This document shows positions 6,658 through 16,221 of a DNA stretch of 32,127 nt, piece by piece. This DNA is from Streptosporangiales bacterium (GTDB taxonomy: Bacteria; Actinomycetota; Actinomycetes; Streptosporangiales; WHST01): NCBI GenBank assembly GCA_009379955.1, contig WHST01000075.1, positions 1-32,127 on the forward strand, given 5' to 3'. The position numbers and the translations under genes were made by a program. Each line of letters starts with the position of its first letter. Position 1 is the first letter of the stretch. A model generated the notes under the pieces. That model was not told where the DNA came from. It made no database searches and saw only the letters and a program-made list of their open reading frames with translations.

Positions 6658-7445
6658 TCAGCGCACGGTCTTGCGGTTGTACATCGACCGTGACCAGAGG
6701 TACGAGGCCAGGGCGATCGCGACGCACCAGGCCACCGCGACGACGGCGCTGTTGCCGATCGGGGTGCCGAGCAGCAGCCCACGAATGGTCTCGATGACGG
6801 GTGTGAACGGCTGGTACTCGGCGAACCAGCGCAGGGCGGCCGGCATGGACTCGGTGGGCACGAACCCGCTGCCGAGGAACGGCAGGGCCACCAGCGGCAT
6901 CGGGAGATTGCTCGCGGTCTCGGGGCTGCCGGCGATCAGGCCGCACCCGACCGCCAGCCAGGTGAGCGCGAAGGACAGCAGCACGAGGATGCCGAGCACC
7001 GCGACCCATTCGAGCACGCTCGCGTCGGACCGGAACCCGAGGGCGACCGCGAGCCCGGTGACCACCACGAGAGCGACGACCGTCTGCAGCACGCTCCCGA
7101 GCACGTGCCCGGTCAGCACCGCGGCTCTGGAGATCGCCATGGTCCTGAACCTGGCGATGATGCCCTCGGTCATGTCCATGTTCACCGTGATCGCCGGCCC
7201 CGTAGCCGCGCCGGTGACCGCGATCAGCATGATGCCGGGGACGACGTATCTGAGGTACTCGGCCCGGCCTCCGGACACGCCGCCGAGTCCCGCACCGAGC
7301 GTGCCGCCGAAGACGTAGACGAACAGCAGCAGGAAGACGATCGGCCCGCCGACCATGAACACGGTCAGACCGGGGTAGCGGATCATGCGCTTGATGTTGC
7401 GGCGCAGCATCGTCGCCGAGTCGGTGACGGTGTGGGCGAGGGTGC

Positions 7446-7449
<4 letters not shown>
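6658..7449 (-). CDS. ABC-2 type multidrug permease (DrrB-like)
   Basis: A 263-residue polytopic membrane protein with about six hydrophobic segments. It belongs to the ABC-2 permease family that pairs with daunorubicin-resistance type ATPases. The conserved stretch EGIIARFRTMAISRAAVLTG lies between the second and third membrane segments. ATG 7449 overlaps the ATPase stop by 4 nt, so the two subunits are translationally coupled. It would export a hydrophobic compound with the adjacent ATPase. The protein ends YNRKTVR, a typical cytoplasmic tail. Confidence 0.88.
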
Positions 7450-8399
<950 letters not shown>

Positions 8400-8425
8400 G
8401 GTTTTCCTCTCTTCGGGGTGAACGT

Positions 8426-9268
8426 TCATGCGCGGTGGACGACGACGTCGCCCCACTGGGTGCGGGCGCGGATCTCGACGGTCTCGTCGGACTCCGTCGG
8501 CGCCTCGGACGCGCCGAGGTCGCTGCGGACGACGCCGGACTTCGAGCTCACGTCGAGCCAGGCGGCGGTGCCCTCGCGGACACCGATCTCGAGGTCACCC
8601 TGCGCGGTGTCGAGGACGACGGAGCCGGACACCACCTCGCCGATCCTGACCCGGCCGCTGGCCGTCTTCGCGACCACCGAGGCCAGGGCGCGGTCGACCG
8701 AGATGTCGCCGTACGCGGTGTTGAGCCGCAGGTCGCCGGTGACCTCGCCGACCGTGAGGTGCCCTGCGGAGGTACGGATCACCGCGGTGCCGTCGACGTG
8801 CCCGATCCGCACCTCGCCGGCGGCGGTCCTGACGTCGGCCCGTCCGTCGACCTGCGCCACGACGATGTTGCCGCTCGCGGTCTTGCCCTGCAGCCGGCCG
8901 GTGCGCTCCATCCGGATGTCGCCGATCGCACCGTTGACGTCGACGGCACCGAGCCGTCCCTCGCAGGTGAAGTCGGCCCCGGCGTCGGCGTCGAGTGCCG
9001 ATCCCGCCGGCAGCTCGATGCGGACCACGATCGACGGACCAGAGGTGAAGAGCGAGCGCACCCAGCTCTTCGGTCCCCTGACCTGCAGCCGGCCGGCCGC
9101 GTAGTCGACCCGCGTCTGCTCGGCGGCCTGCACGTCGGCGGCGCTGTCGGGGTTCCTCGGCCCGACCTCGACGACGGTGTCCTTCCGGTCACCCGCGATC
9201 ACGTGGACCGATCCCGCGGCCATGTCGATGGAGGCGATGATCGGTTCCGGAGTGTCGAACTCAGGCAT
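8426..9268 (-). CDS. DUF4097 beta-helix-type protein
   Basis: A 280-residue protein built of repeated short beta segments with a GxxxVxTxxGxVxIGxV rhythm (for example KTASGNIVVAQVDGRADVRT), the pattern of the DUF4097/adhesin-like family. No signal peptide or membrane segment is visible, so it is probably cytoplasmic. GAGAGGG lies 6 nt before ATG 9268. It is between a ribbon-helix-helix regulator and the DrrA-like ATPase with only 26 nt to the latter, so it belongs to the same operon. Its biochemical function is not known. Confidence 0.85.
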   Translation of the reverse strand: MPEFDTPEPIIASIDMAAGSVHVIAGDRKDTVVEVGPRNPDSAADVQAAEQTRVDYAAGRLQVRGPKSWVRSLFTSGPSIVVRIELPAGSALDADAGADFTCEGRLGAVDVNGAIGDIRMERTGRLQGKTASGNIVVAQVDGRADVRTAAGEVRIGHVDGTAVIRTSAGHLTVGEVTGDLRLNTAYGDISVDRALASVVAKTASGRVRIGEVVSGSVVLDTAQGDLEIGVREGTAAWLDVSSKSGVVRSDLGASEAPTESDETVEIRARTQWGDVVVHRA

Positions 9269-9347
9269 GGCGGTGCCCTCTCAATGGCGTGTGGGATTCC
9301 CTGGCCTGCCGGCCGGGGCGAGACGGTGTCGGTTCGCGGGCCGGTGC

Positions 9348-9899
9348 CTAGCGCACCCACCCGGTGAAGCGCCCGCCGAGCTGCGAGCCGGTGCCGGGGT
9401 CGGCCCGGCGGCCCTGCTCGTAGTCGAGCGCGCCGGCGACGGCGCGGACGAGCCAGGCGTTGACCGAGAGCCCCTCCCGGCCGGCGGCGTCCTCGATCAT
9501 CGGCTTGAGGTGTTCGGGGAGGCGCAGCGTGACCCGCGAGGTGCCGCCCTCGTCGGCCTCCGGCGCGGGCGGCCGGACGCCCATCGTGACCTCGACCGCA
9601 CGGGCGAACGCGGTGCGCAGGGTGGGGGTGTCGGCGTCGTCGGCGGGCCGATCGGTCGGCGGCGGCGTCACGACGAAGTCGGCGTCGCGCCCGCGCAGCC
9701 GGACGTCGACCGAGCCCGGCGCGAGGTCACGGGTGATCTCCCCCGCCGCGGCGGTCAGGGCGTCGAGGAGCGCGAGACGGGTGGCCGACTCCAGCGGCGC
9801 GGTGAGGCGTTCCGCCAGGGCGCGGGCGTCGTCGCCGCCGGCCTCGGCCGCGGTCGCGAGATCGCGGCGGAGCTGGTCGACGTAGGGCGTGAGGTCCAT
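9348..9899 (-). CDS. Ribbon-helix-helix transcriptional regulator (HicB/Arc-like C-terminus)
   Basis: A 183-residue protein. Residues 1-110 form a mostly helical, acidic domain that I do not recognise. Residues 121-158 (SRVTLRLPEHLKPMIEDAAG and onward) are a ribbon-helix-helix DNA-binding fold like HicB or toxin-antitoxin repressors. ATG 9899 has no ribosome site and lies within an array of TGACGYCA-like sequences, so the gene is probably leaderless and controls itself by binding that array. It is the first gene of the unit with DUF4097 and DrrAB-like genes. Confidence 0.8.
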   Translation of the reverse strand: MDLTPYVDQLRRDLATAAEAGGDDARALAERLTAPLESATRLALLDALTAAAGEITRDLAPGSVDVRLRGRDADFVVTPPPTDRPADDADTPTLRTAFARAVEVTMGVRPPAPEADEGGTSRVTLRLPEHLKPMIEDAAGREGLSVNAWLVRAVAGALDYEQGRRADPGTGSQLGGRFTGWVR

Positions 9900-9970
9900 G
9901 ACGCCACTATGACACCACTATGACGTCATGGCAAGCCCTAGTGACGCCGTCTGACGTCACAGTGACGTCA
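9899..9970. promoter_or_regulatory. Phased array of six TGACGTCA-like operator sites
   Basis: TGACGTCA or close variants start at 9899 (TGACGCCA), 9910 (TGACACCA), 9921, 9942 (TGACGCCG), 9952 and 9963; the 9921, 9952 and 9963 copies are perfect palindromes. Spacings are 11, 11, 21, 10 and 11 bp, close to whole helical turns. The array covers the start codon and promoter region of the ribbon-helix-helix regulator, which is the obvious candidate to bind it cooperatively. Confidence 0.7.
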
Positions 9971-9988
9971 GGCGGCCCTCGTCCCTGC

Positions 9989-10738
9989 TCAGCGGCGCAG
10001 GTTGGCCATGATCACCCGCGCCGCGCCGCGCACCTGTTCTCCCCAGTCGGGGATGCGCGCACTCGTGAACCGCACATCGGGCACGGAGATGCAGATGCCC
10101 GCGACGGCCGCCTCGCCCGGGTCGAGGACGGCCGCGGCGACGGCGCAGACGTTGTCGCGGTTCTCGCCGAGATTGACGGCGTATCCCCTCGTCCGGGTGA
10201 GCTGCAGCTCCCGCCACCAGGCATCCGGGTCGGTCACCGTCCTCGCGGTGCAACGCTCGAGGCCGCGCGCGACCAGGGGCGCGATCTCGTCGTCGGTCCG
10301 GTGTGCGAGCACCGCCCGCCCGGTGGAGCTCGCGGTCAGCGAGGTGGTCGCCCCGATCGAGATGAACGTGCGCACCGGCTGGTCGCTGTCGAGCCGGTCG
10401 ATGACCACCATGCCCCGATCACCGTCCGGAACGGTGAAATGGACCGCCTCGCGCGTCGCCTCGTTCAGCCGTCGCATCGGCTCCAGGGCGGCCTCCCGCA
10501 GCCGCACCTCCGACGTCGTCCTGCGGCCGATGGTCATGGCACGCGCGCCGAGCGTCCACCGCGTGGTCTCCCCGCCGCCGCGGACCCATCCCGCCTCGGC
10601 CAGCGTGACGAGGGTGCGCTGCACCGTGGACTTCGGCTGCCCGAGCAGCCGGGACAGCGCGCCGACTCCCACCGGTTGGTGCTCGGCGACGGCCTCGAGC
10701 ACGTGCAGGCTGCGAGTCAGGCTGGACATGGTGGCCAT
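9989..10738 (-). CDS. IclR-family transcriptional regulator of the hyu cluster
   Basis: A 249-residue regulator. The winged helix-turn-helix is at about residues 23-55 (VGVGALSRLLGQPKSTVQRT). The IclR effector domain follows, including STGRAVLAH and VAGICISVP. It is divergent from the hydantoinase-type catabolic operon, and a 17-bp palindrome lies 10 bp upstream of its start with a near-copy before hyuA, so it probably controls both. ATG 10738 is taken as start; ATG 10729 is possible. Family members are usually repressors or activators that respond to a pathway metabolite. Confidence 0.9.
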   Translation of the reverse strand: MATMSSLTRSLHVLEAVAEHQPVGVGALSRLLGQPKSTVQRTLVTLAEAGWVRGGGETTRWTLGARAMTIGRRTTSEVRLREAALEPMRRLNEATREAVHFTVPDGDRGMVVIDRLDSDQPVRTFISIGATTSLTASSTGRAVLAHRTDDEIAPLVARGLERCTARTVTDPDAWWRELQLTRTRGYAVNLGENRDNVCAVAAAVLDPGEAAVAGICISVPDVRFTSARIPDWGEQVRGAARVIMANLRR

Positions 10739-10747
10739 GCGGACAGT

Positions 10748-10764
10748 GTGCCATATCTCGGCAC
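10748..10764. promoter_or_regulatory. IclR operator copy 1, next to iclR
   Basis: GTGCCATATCTCGGCAC is a 17-bp palindrome with 5-bp perfect arms, 10 bp upstream of the iclR start. It matches the copy at 10937-10953 in 15 of 17 positions. It probably mediates autoregulation. Confidence 0.65.
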
Positions 10765-10857
10765 GCCAGTGGCGAGCCTCTCGACGTACCCCAAGGCATG
10801 GACGCGAAACTCGGAAAGGCGCGACATCCCTTTGGCTACCGGACATACAAGCAATCC

Positions 10858-10878
10858 GCGTGCACTGACAGTGCACGC
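10858..10878. promoter_or_regulatory. 21-bp perfect palindrome upstream of the hyuA -35
   Basis: GCGTGCACT (10858-10866), centre GAC, and AGTGCACGC (10870-10878) are exact complements. The site ends 6 bp before the -35 box at 10885, a usual place for an activator. Its sequence differs from the two GTGCC-type palindromes, so a second regulator may bind it, for example the LysR protein at the cluster's end. Confidence 0.6.
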
Positions 10879-10884
10879 CGAGTC

Positions 10885-10914
10885 TTGACAGGGCACGTCG
10901 ACCGTCCTTACCGT
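10885..10914 (+). promoter_or_regulatory. Promoter of the hyuA operon
   Basis: TTGACA (10885-10890) and TACCGT (10909-10914) are separated by 18 nt. The -10 fits the actinobacterial TAnnnT form. It lies 67 nt before the hyuA ATG, between the 21-bp palindrome and the downstream 17-bp operator. Confidence 0.6.
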
Positions 10915-10936
10915 GACGGCCACACGCGTCAAATTC

Positions 10937-10953
10937 GTGCCGTATTTCGGCAC
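10937..10953. promoter_or_regulatory. IclR operator copy 2, in the hyuA leader
   Basis: GTGCCGTATTTCGGCAC lies about 22 nt downstream of the -10 box and 27 nt before the hyuA start. It differs from copy 1 in only two positions. A repressor bound here would block initiation or early elongation. Confidence 0.65.
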
Positions 10954-10980
10954 ATCATCGACGGAGCTGGAGTGGTCGGC

Positions 10981-13068
10981 ATGGGATGGCGGATCGGCGT
11001 GGACACCGGCGGCACGTTCACCGACGTCGTCGCGGTGAGTGAGGACACCGGAGAGCGGTGGGTGCACAAGACCTCATCGACACCAGACGACCCGTCCCTC
11101 GCCTTCGGCGCCGGCATCAAGGAGCTGATGGACAAGGTCGGCGCGCAGCCCGGTGACATCGAGTTCGTCGTGCACGGCACGACCGTCGCCACGAACGCGA
11201 TCCTCGAGTCGAAGTACTCCCGCACCGGTCTGATCGTGACCGAGGGTTATCGGGAGATGCTCGAGGTCGCACGCCAGACGGTGCCGGGCGACTTCGGCGA
11301 CATCACCTGGTGGATCAAGCCACCCAGGGTCGTCCCGCTCGAGCTCGTCCGCGAGGTGGCCGGCCGACTCGACTTCCGAGGCGAGGTGCTGGAACCTCTT
11401 GTCGAAGACCAGGTGCGTACCGCCACCGAGGAGTTCAAGGCGATGGGGATCGACGCCATCGCCGTGTCACTCATGCACTCCTACCGCGACCCGAGCCACG
11501 AGGAGCGCGTGCGCGAGATCATCAAGGAGATCCACCCCGACTGCTACGTCTCGATCTCCGCCGACGTGATCAGGGAGTACCGCGAGTACGAGCGCACGCT
11601 CAGCACCTGCCTCAACACCGGCCTGATGCCGCTGTGCTCCAGCTACATCGGCGACCTGCGCACCCGGCTCGACGCGGACGGCCTCGACACGCGGCTGTAC
11701 ATGATGAAGAGCAGCGGCGGCATCGTCCGCAGCGAGGAGCTCGTCCCGAGCCCGATCTCCGCGGTGCTGTCCGGCCCGGCGGCCGGCGTGGTGACGGCCG
11801 CCCACTACGCGACCGAGACCGACCACCCGAACGTCATCACCATCGACATCGGCGGTACGTCCACCGACATCTGCCTGATCGACCACGGCGATCCGCACAT
11901 GCTCACCGAAGGCAAGATCGACATCTTCGACATCAAGACGCCCATGGTCGACATGCACACCGTCGGCGCGGGCGGCGGCTCGATCGCCTGGCTCGCCGCC
12001 GGCCGCAGCTTCCGGGTCGGGCCGCAGAGCGCGGGGGCGTCGCCCGGCCCGGTGTGCTACGGCGCCGGCGGCGAGGAACCGACCCTCACCGACGCCCACC
12101 TGGTGCTCGGCCGGATCTCCCCCTACCTGCTCGGCGGCAGCATCACACTCGACGCCGCGGCGGCCCGTAGGGCCCTCGAGGAGAAGCTCGCCGGGCCGCT
12201 CGGCATGAGCGTCGAGGAGGCCGCGACCGGCATCCTCGACCTGGCGACGACGAACATCGCCCAGGGCATCAACGTGGTCTCCGTCAAGCGCGGGCGTGAC
12301 CCCCGCGACTACGCACTGATGGCGTTCGGCGGTGCCGGCGGGCTCAACGCCTGCATGGTGAGTGACGCGCTCCGCATCACCACGGTCATCTTCCCGCCGT
12401 CTCCCGGCGTGACGTCCGCCGAGGGCCTGCTGTCGACCGACGTCCGCTTCGATCACGTGATCACCCACGTGCAGCGCGAGGACCAGCTCGACGTCGGCAG
12501 GCTCTCCACCGAGTTCTCGACGGTGTACGAGCATGTGACCGCCGACCTGCAGCGCGAGGGGTTCAGCGGCGACCGGGTGCGCGTCGAGGCGTTCATCGAC
12601 ATGCGCTACGTCGGCCAGGCGTACGAGCTGCGCGTGCCGGTGGAGGTGAACGGCGGCAGTGAGCTGACCGAGCAGGCCGTCCGCGGCGCGATGAAGCGCT
12701 TCCACCAGACGCACGACGACCAGTACGGCTACCAGTACGACGGCAAGGTCCCGATCGAGCTCGTCAACATCGGCGCCACCGGGTTCGGCCTCTTCCCGCG
12801 GCCACGGCTCGCCGCACCCGCCGGCGGCGCCGGGTCGTGGGACGACGCACGCAAGGACGTGCGGCGCGCCTACGTCGGCGAGGAGGGTTACGTCAACTGT
12901 CCCGTGTACGAGCGCACCGACGCGCCGAGCGGTCCCACGGTGCACGGCCCGGCAATCATCGAACAGTACGACTCGACCCTCTTCGTCGACGAGGGATGGA
13001 GCGGCCACGTCGACGACGTCGGCCAGATCGTGTTGACCAGGACGACCCCCATTGCCCCAGCCCAGTGA
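10981..13068 (+). CDS. hyuA: Hydantoinase/oxoprolinase A-type subunit (HyuA)
   Basis: A 695-residue cytoplasmic ATP-binding subunit of the hydantoinase/oxoprolinase/acetone carboxylase group. The N-terminal ASKHA-type loop GVDTGGTFTDVV (about 5-16), SLMHSYRDPSHE, SGPAAGVV and the second phosphate loop IDIGGTSTDI (from residue 288) are present. These enzymes use ATP with a HyuB partner to open hydantoin- or lactam-like rings, or to activate ketones for carboxylation. ATG 10981 has GGAG 8 nt upstream. It is the first gene of a long catabolic operon, and hyuB follows after 25 nt. No acetone carboxylase gamma subunit is nearby, so ring or amide hydrolysis seems likelier than carboxylation. Confidence 0.88.
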   Translation: MGWRIGVDTGGTFTDVVAVSEDTGERWVHKTSSTPDDPSLAFGAGIKELMDKVGAQPGDIEFVVHGTTVATNAILESKYSRTGLIVTEGYREMLEVARQTVPGDFGDITWWIKPPRVVPLELVREVAGRLDFRGEVLEPLVEDQVRTATEEFKAMGIDAIAVSLMHSYRDPSHEERVREIIKEIHPDCYVSISADVIREYREYERTLSTCLNTGLMPLCSSYIGDLRTRLDADGLDTRLYMMKSSGGIVRSEELVPSPISAVLSGPAAGVVTAAHYATETDHPNVITIDIGGTSTDICLIDHGDPHMLTEGKIDIFDIKTPMVDMHTVGAGGGSIAWLAAGRSFRVGPQSAGASPGPVCYGAGGEEPTLTDAHLVLGRISPYLLGGSITLDAAAARRALEEKLAGPLGMSVEEAATGILDLATTNIAQGINVVSVKRGRDPRDYALMAFGGAGGLNACMVSDALRITTVIFPPSPGVTSAEGLLSTDVRFDHVITHVQREDQLDVGRLSTEFSTVYEHVTADLQREGFSGDRVRVEAFIDMRYVGQAYELRVPVEVNGGSELTEQAVRGAMKRFHQTHDDQYGYQYDGKVPIELVNIGATGFGLFPRPRLAAPAGGAGSWDDARKDVRRAYVGEEGYVNCPVYERTDAPSGPTVHGPAIIEQYDSTLFVDEGWSGHVDDVGQIVLTRTTPIAPAQ

Positions 13069-13093
13069 CACGGACCGATCGGAGGAGCCGCAC

Positions 13094-15097
13094 ATGACGA
13101 GCACGACCACCGGCCGCACCGGGCTGATCGACGAGTCGATGTACCTCGACGGCAGCTACGCCCCGCGCCGCAAGATCCAGTTCGCCCGCGACGACGAGCG
13201 CTGGGAACGCATCCGGAACCTCAAGGACGACCTCGAGGTCATCACCATGGACGTCGTCGAGTGGGCGCTCGAGGCGGCCATCGACGAGAGCGAGGCGGCG
13301 GTCGAGCGCACCGCGCGCTCGACGATCATCCGCGAGCAGCACGACTACCGCGCCTCGATCAACACCCTCGACTGCAACAGCGTCACGCGGGTCTCGTGGG
13401 CAGCGACCGCCGACCCGATCAGGGTCTACTGGGAGATCGACGAGATCCACGAGGGAGACATCTACCTCTACAACGACATCCACGAGTCGTACGGGACCAT
13501 CGGGCACCTCCCGGACTACTGCGTCGTCACGCCGATCTTCTTCGACGGCACACTGATCGGCTTCGCGCAGATCTTCGGGCACTGCAACGACGTCGGCGGT
13601 CGCGTCGCAGGCAGTTGGCCGCTGCACTCGACCAGCGTCTACGAGGAGGGCACCATGTGCCCGCCGATCAAGTTCTACGACAAGGGTGAGCTCAACACCG
13701 AGGCGTGGAAGATCCTGCTCCGCAACTCGCGGTTCCCCGACGACCTCGAAGGCGACATCAACGCGTTCGTCGGTGCCGCGCGCATCATGGAGCGCCGCGT
13801 GCGCGAGCTGTGCGAACGGTACGGCGCCGACACGGTCGAGGCCGCGTTCTACGGCATCATCGACCGCTGCCGCGACATCGTGCAGGAGGAGATGCTGCCG
13901 CAGCTTCCCGACGGCGACTTCGTCGGCGAGGACTTCATCGAGAACGACGGCATCGACAGGGAGACGCCGGTCAAGATCCAGACCACCATCCGCAAGGACG
14001 CGGAGAAGATCATCGTCGACTTCGCCGGCACCGACCCGCAGACCAAGGGTCCGGTCAACTGGGTGATGGACGGCAGGCACTACTCGAAGTGGCTCGGCGG
14101 CTTCGTCAAGGCCCAGGTTCCCGGCATGATCGTGAACGAGGGCATGGTCGACATCTTCAAGTGCTACCTGCCGCCGCGCACGGTGCTGTCGGCGGAGTTC
14201 CCCGCCGCGGGCGTCGACCGGATGAACTGCATGCTCCGGATGATCAGCTCGTACACCTCGGCGATGGCCAAGGCGACGAGGGGCAACATGGTCGCCGACG
14301 CCCAGTGCATCCAGCTCTACGGCTTCTTCGGCCAGGACCTGCAGGACGACTTCTTCCTCTACCGCGAGATCTTCGGCGCCGGATCGGGCGCGCGCCCGTT
14401 CGCGGACGGCACCGACACCGTCGACCTCGTCCCCATGTCGAAGAACCTGCCCGCGGAGTTCATCGAGCAGCGCTTTCCCGTCCTCGTCAAGCGGGTCGGG
14501 CTGTTCCCCGACTCCGGCGGACCGGGTGCGTTCCGGGGCGGGCTCGGCTACCTGAAGGACGTCGTGCCGCTCGTCGACTGCGACTTCCTCACCATCGCCT
14601 ACCGCACGGTCTTCGCCTGCTTCGGCGTCAACGGCGGCATGGCGGGGCTGCCCGGCCGCGCGATCATCAACCCCGGCACCCCGCAGGAGAAGACCGTGGT
14701 GTACTCGCACGAGCAGGTTCCGGTCAAGGAGGGCGATGTCGTCCGCATCCTGACGCCCGGCGGTGGCGGCTGGGGTGACCCGCTGGCGCGCGTCACCGAG
14801 GCCGTGCGGCTCGACGTGATGCGGGGCATCGTCTCCGCGGACAGCGCGCGCGACGACTACGGTGTCGTCCTCTCGAACCTCGACGATCCCGGCAGGGCGT
14901 TCGTGGTCGACGAGGAGGGCACGCGGGACCTGCGGGCCGAGCTGACGTCGAAGCGACCACCACTGCGGATGATCAACCGCGGTCCCCACGCGGAGAAGCT
15001 GATCGCGGAAGGACGCATCACCGTCTCCGACCCGGACATGCCTGCCGAGTTCGACGAGCAGGCGTACCTCGAGGCGTACGAGAAGGCGACACAATGA
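13094..15097 (+). CDS. hyuB: Hydantoinase/oxoprolinase B-type subunit (HyuB)
   Basis: A 667-residue partner of HyuA. Typical HyuB motifs are present, including a region reading ETPVKIQTTIRKD, the FPDSGGPGAFRGGLG stretch and the C-terminal PGGGGWGDP (residues 555-563). It is longer than the roughly 570-600 residues usual for HyuB because of an N-terminal section of about 80 residues. ATG 13094 follows GGAGGAG with good spacing; an upstream in-frame start at 13052 would overlap hyuA and is less likely. Its stop overlaps the next start (ATGA). With HyuA it should perform ATP-dependent cleavage of a cyclic imide, lactam or related compound. Confidence 0.88.
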   Translation: MTSTTTGRTGLIDESMYLDGSYAPRRKIQFARDDERWERIRNLKDDLEVITMDVVEWALEAAIDESEAAVERTARSTIIREQHDYRASINTLDCNSVTRVSWAATADPIRVYWEIDEIHEGDIYLYNDIHESYGTIGHLPDYCVVTPIFFDGTLIGFAQIFGHCNDVGGRVAGSWPLHSTSVYEEGTMCPPIKFYDKGELNTEAWKILLRNSRFPDDLEGDINAFVGAARIMERRVRELCERYGADTVEAAFYGIIDRCRDIVQEEMLPQLPDGDFVGEDFIENDGIDRETPVKIQTTIRKDAEKIIVDFAGTDPQTKGPVNWVMDGRHYSKWLGGFVKAQVPGMIVNEGMVDIFKCYLPPRTVLSAEFPAAGVDRMNCMLRMISSYTSAMAKATRGNMVADAQCIQLYGFFGQDLQDDFFLYREIFGAGSGARPFADGTDTVDLVPMSKNLPAEFIEQRFPVLVKRVGLFPDSGGPGAFRGGLGYLKDVVPLVDCDFLTIAYRTVFACFGVNGGMAGLPGRAIINPGTPQEKTVVYSHEQVPVKEGDVVRILTPGGGGWGDPLARVTEAVRLDVMRGIVSADSARDDYGVVLSNLDDPGRAFVVDEEGTRDLRAELTSKRPPLRMINRGPHAEKLIAEGRITVSDPDMPAEFDEQAYLEAYEKATQ

Positions 15098-16221
15098 CAG
15101 CGACCACTCCCCCGGTCCGCATCTGGGCATCCGGTGGTCCTTACGAGCGCGGCGAGCAGATCGGCAGGCAGACCGCCGACCAGGTGCGACGGTCGATCAC
15201 GATCTACGACGAGACGTTCCAGCACCACACCGGACGCGGCTGGGCGGACATCCGCGGGTACGCCGCCGCCTACGTGCCGGCGATCACGGGCTACGACCCG
15301 GACATCGTGCCGGAGATGCAGGGCCTCGCGGACGGGGCGGGCGTGACGTTCGAGGACGTGCTCGCCCTCAACACCCGCACCGAGGTGATGTTCGGTCTCA
15401 AGCAGGCCGGCTGGTCGGAGTGCACGGCGTTCGGCGTCACCGGTGCGCGCGCCGGCGGCCGCGTGCTGGTCGGCCAGAACTGGGACTGGCGTCCCGCCAC
15501 GGCAGCGACCTCCGTGCTGCTGGAGTGCGCGCCCTCGGCCGACCCGGCGTTCGTCACCTACGTCGAGGCGGGCCTGCTCGCGAAGATCGGGTACAACGCG
15601 GCGGGTGTCGGCGTCATGGCGAACCTCCTCATCACCGACCAGGACAGGGGGCGGCCCGGCGTGCCGTTCCACGTCGTGCTCCGCCGCCTGTTCAAGGCGA
15701 GGACACTGGCCGAGGCGGTCGAAGCGGTACGCCTGGCGAACCGGTCCGCGTCCGCGAACTACCTGCTCGCGGACGCCGGTGGCGAGATCGTGGACCTCGA
15801 GACCGGCCCGGGCGGTGTCGACACCATCCAGCGGATCGACCCCTCCGACGGCATCGTGTGCCATGCGAACAGCTTCTGCACGCCGCTGCCCGGCACCGTC
15901 GACCTGGGCCTCGAGGCGCTGCCCGACTCGCCGCACCGGAGGGGCAGGCTCGAGTCGCTGATCGCGGACGAGCCGGGCGAGGTCACCCCGGAACGCCTCT
16001 GCACGTTCCTGCGCGACCACGACGGCCATCCCGGCTCCATCTGTCGCCATCCCGACCCGTCGCAACACCCGGTCGAACGCCTGGCCACCAACGCGTCGCT
16101 GGTGGTCGACCTCGCCGCCCGGCGGATGTGGCTCGCACCCGGGCCGCCCTGCACCACCGTGCACGAGATGATCACACCGGACTTCGCCTCCCGGATGACC
16201 TCCGCCGGCGAGCGCCGGTGA
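15094..16221 (+). CDS. C45-family Ntn-hydrolase (penicillin acyltransferase-like)
   Basis: A 375-residue protein of the acyl-CoA:6-aminopenicillanate acyltransferase family. The expected self-cleavage site is SECTAF, placing the new N-terminal nucleophile at Cys110; VLVGQNWDW follows at 124-132. Members are made as a precursor, cleave before the Cys, and hydrolyse or transfer acyl groups at amide bonds. It is coupled by ATGA overlap to hyuB and by GTGA overlap to the next gene. In this operon it is likely an amidase for a pathway intermediate; the substrate is not visible. Confidence 0.85.
   Translation: MTATTPPVRIWASGGPYERGEQIGRQTADQVRRSITIYDETFQHHTGRGWADIRGYAAAYVPAITGYDPDIVPEMQGLADGAGVTFEDVLALNTRTEVMFGLKQAGWSECTAFGVTGARAGGRVLVGQNWDWRPATAATSVLLECAPSADPAFVTYVEAGLLAKIGYNAAGVGVMANLLITDQDRGRPGVPFHVVLRRLFKARTLAEAVEAVRLANRSASANYLLADAGGEIVDLETGPGGVDTIQRIDPSDGIVCHANSFCTPLPGTVDLGLEALPDSPHRRGRLESLIADEPGEVTPERLCTFLRDHDGHPGSICRHPDPSQHPVERLATNASLVVDLAARRMWLAPGPPCTTVHEMITPDFASRMTSAGERR

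Noticed and set aside
10981-15097. HyuAB as acetone or acetophenone carboxylase
   Set aside because: Possible by family, but no small gamma subunit or ketone-pathway partner is present, and the neighbours are amide hydrolases; not excluded.
11467-15130. Long minus-strand open frames opposite hyuA and hyuB
   Set aside because: They mirror the strong codon bias of the two hyu genes; no start signals or recognisable domains.
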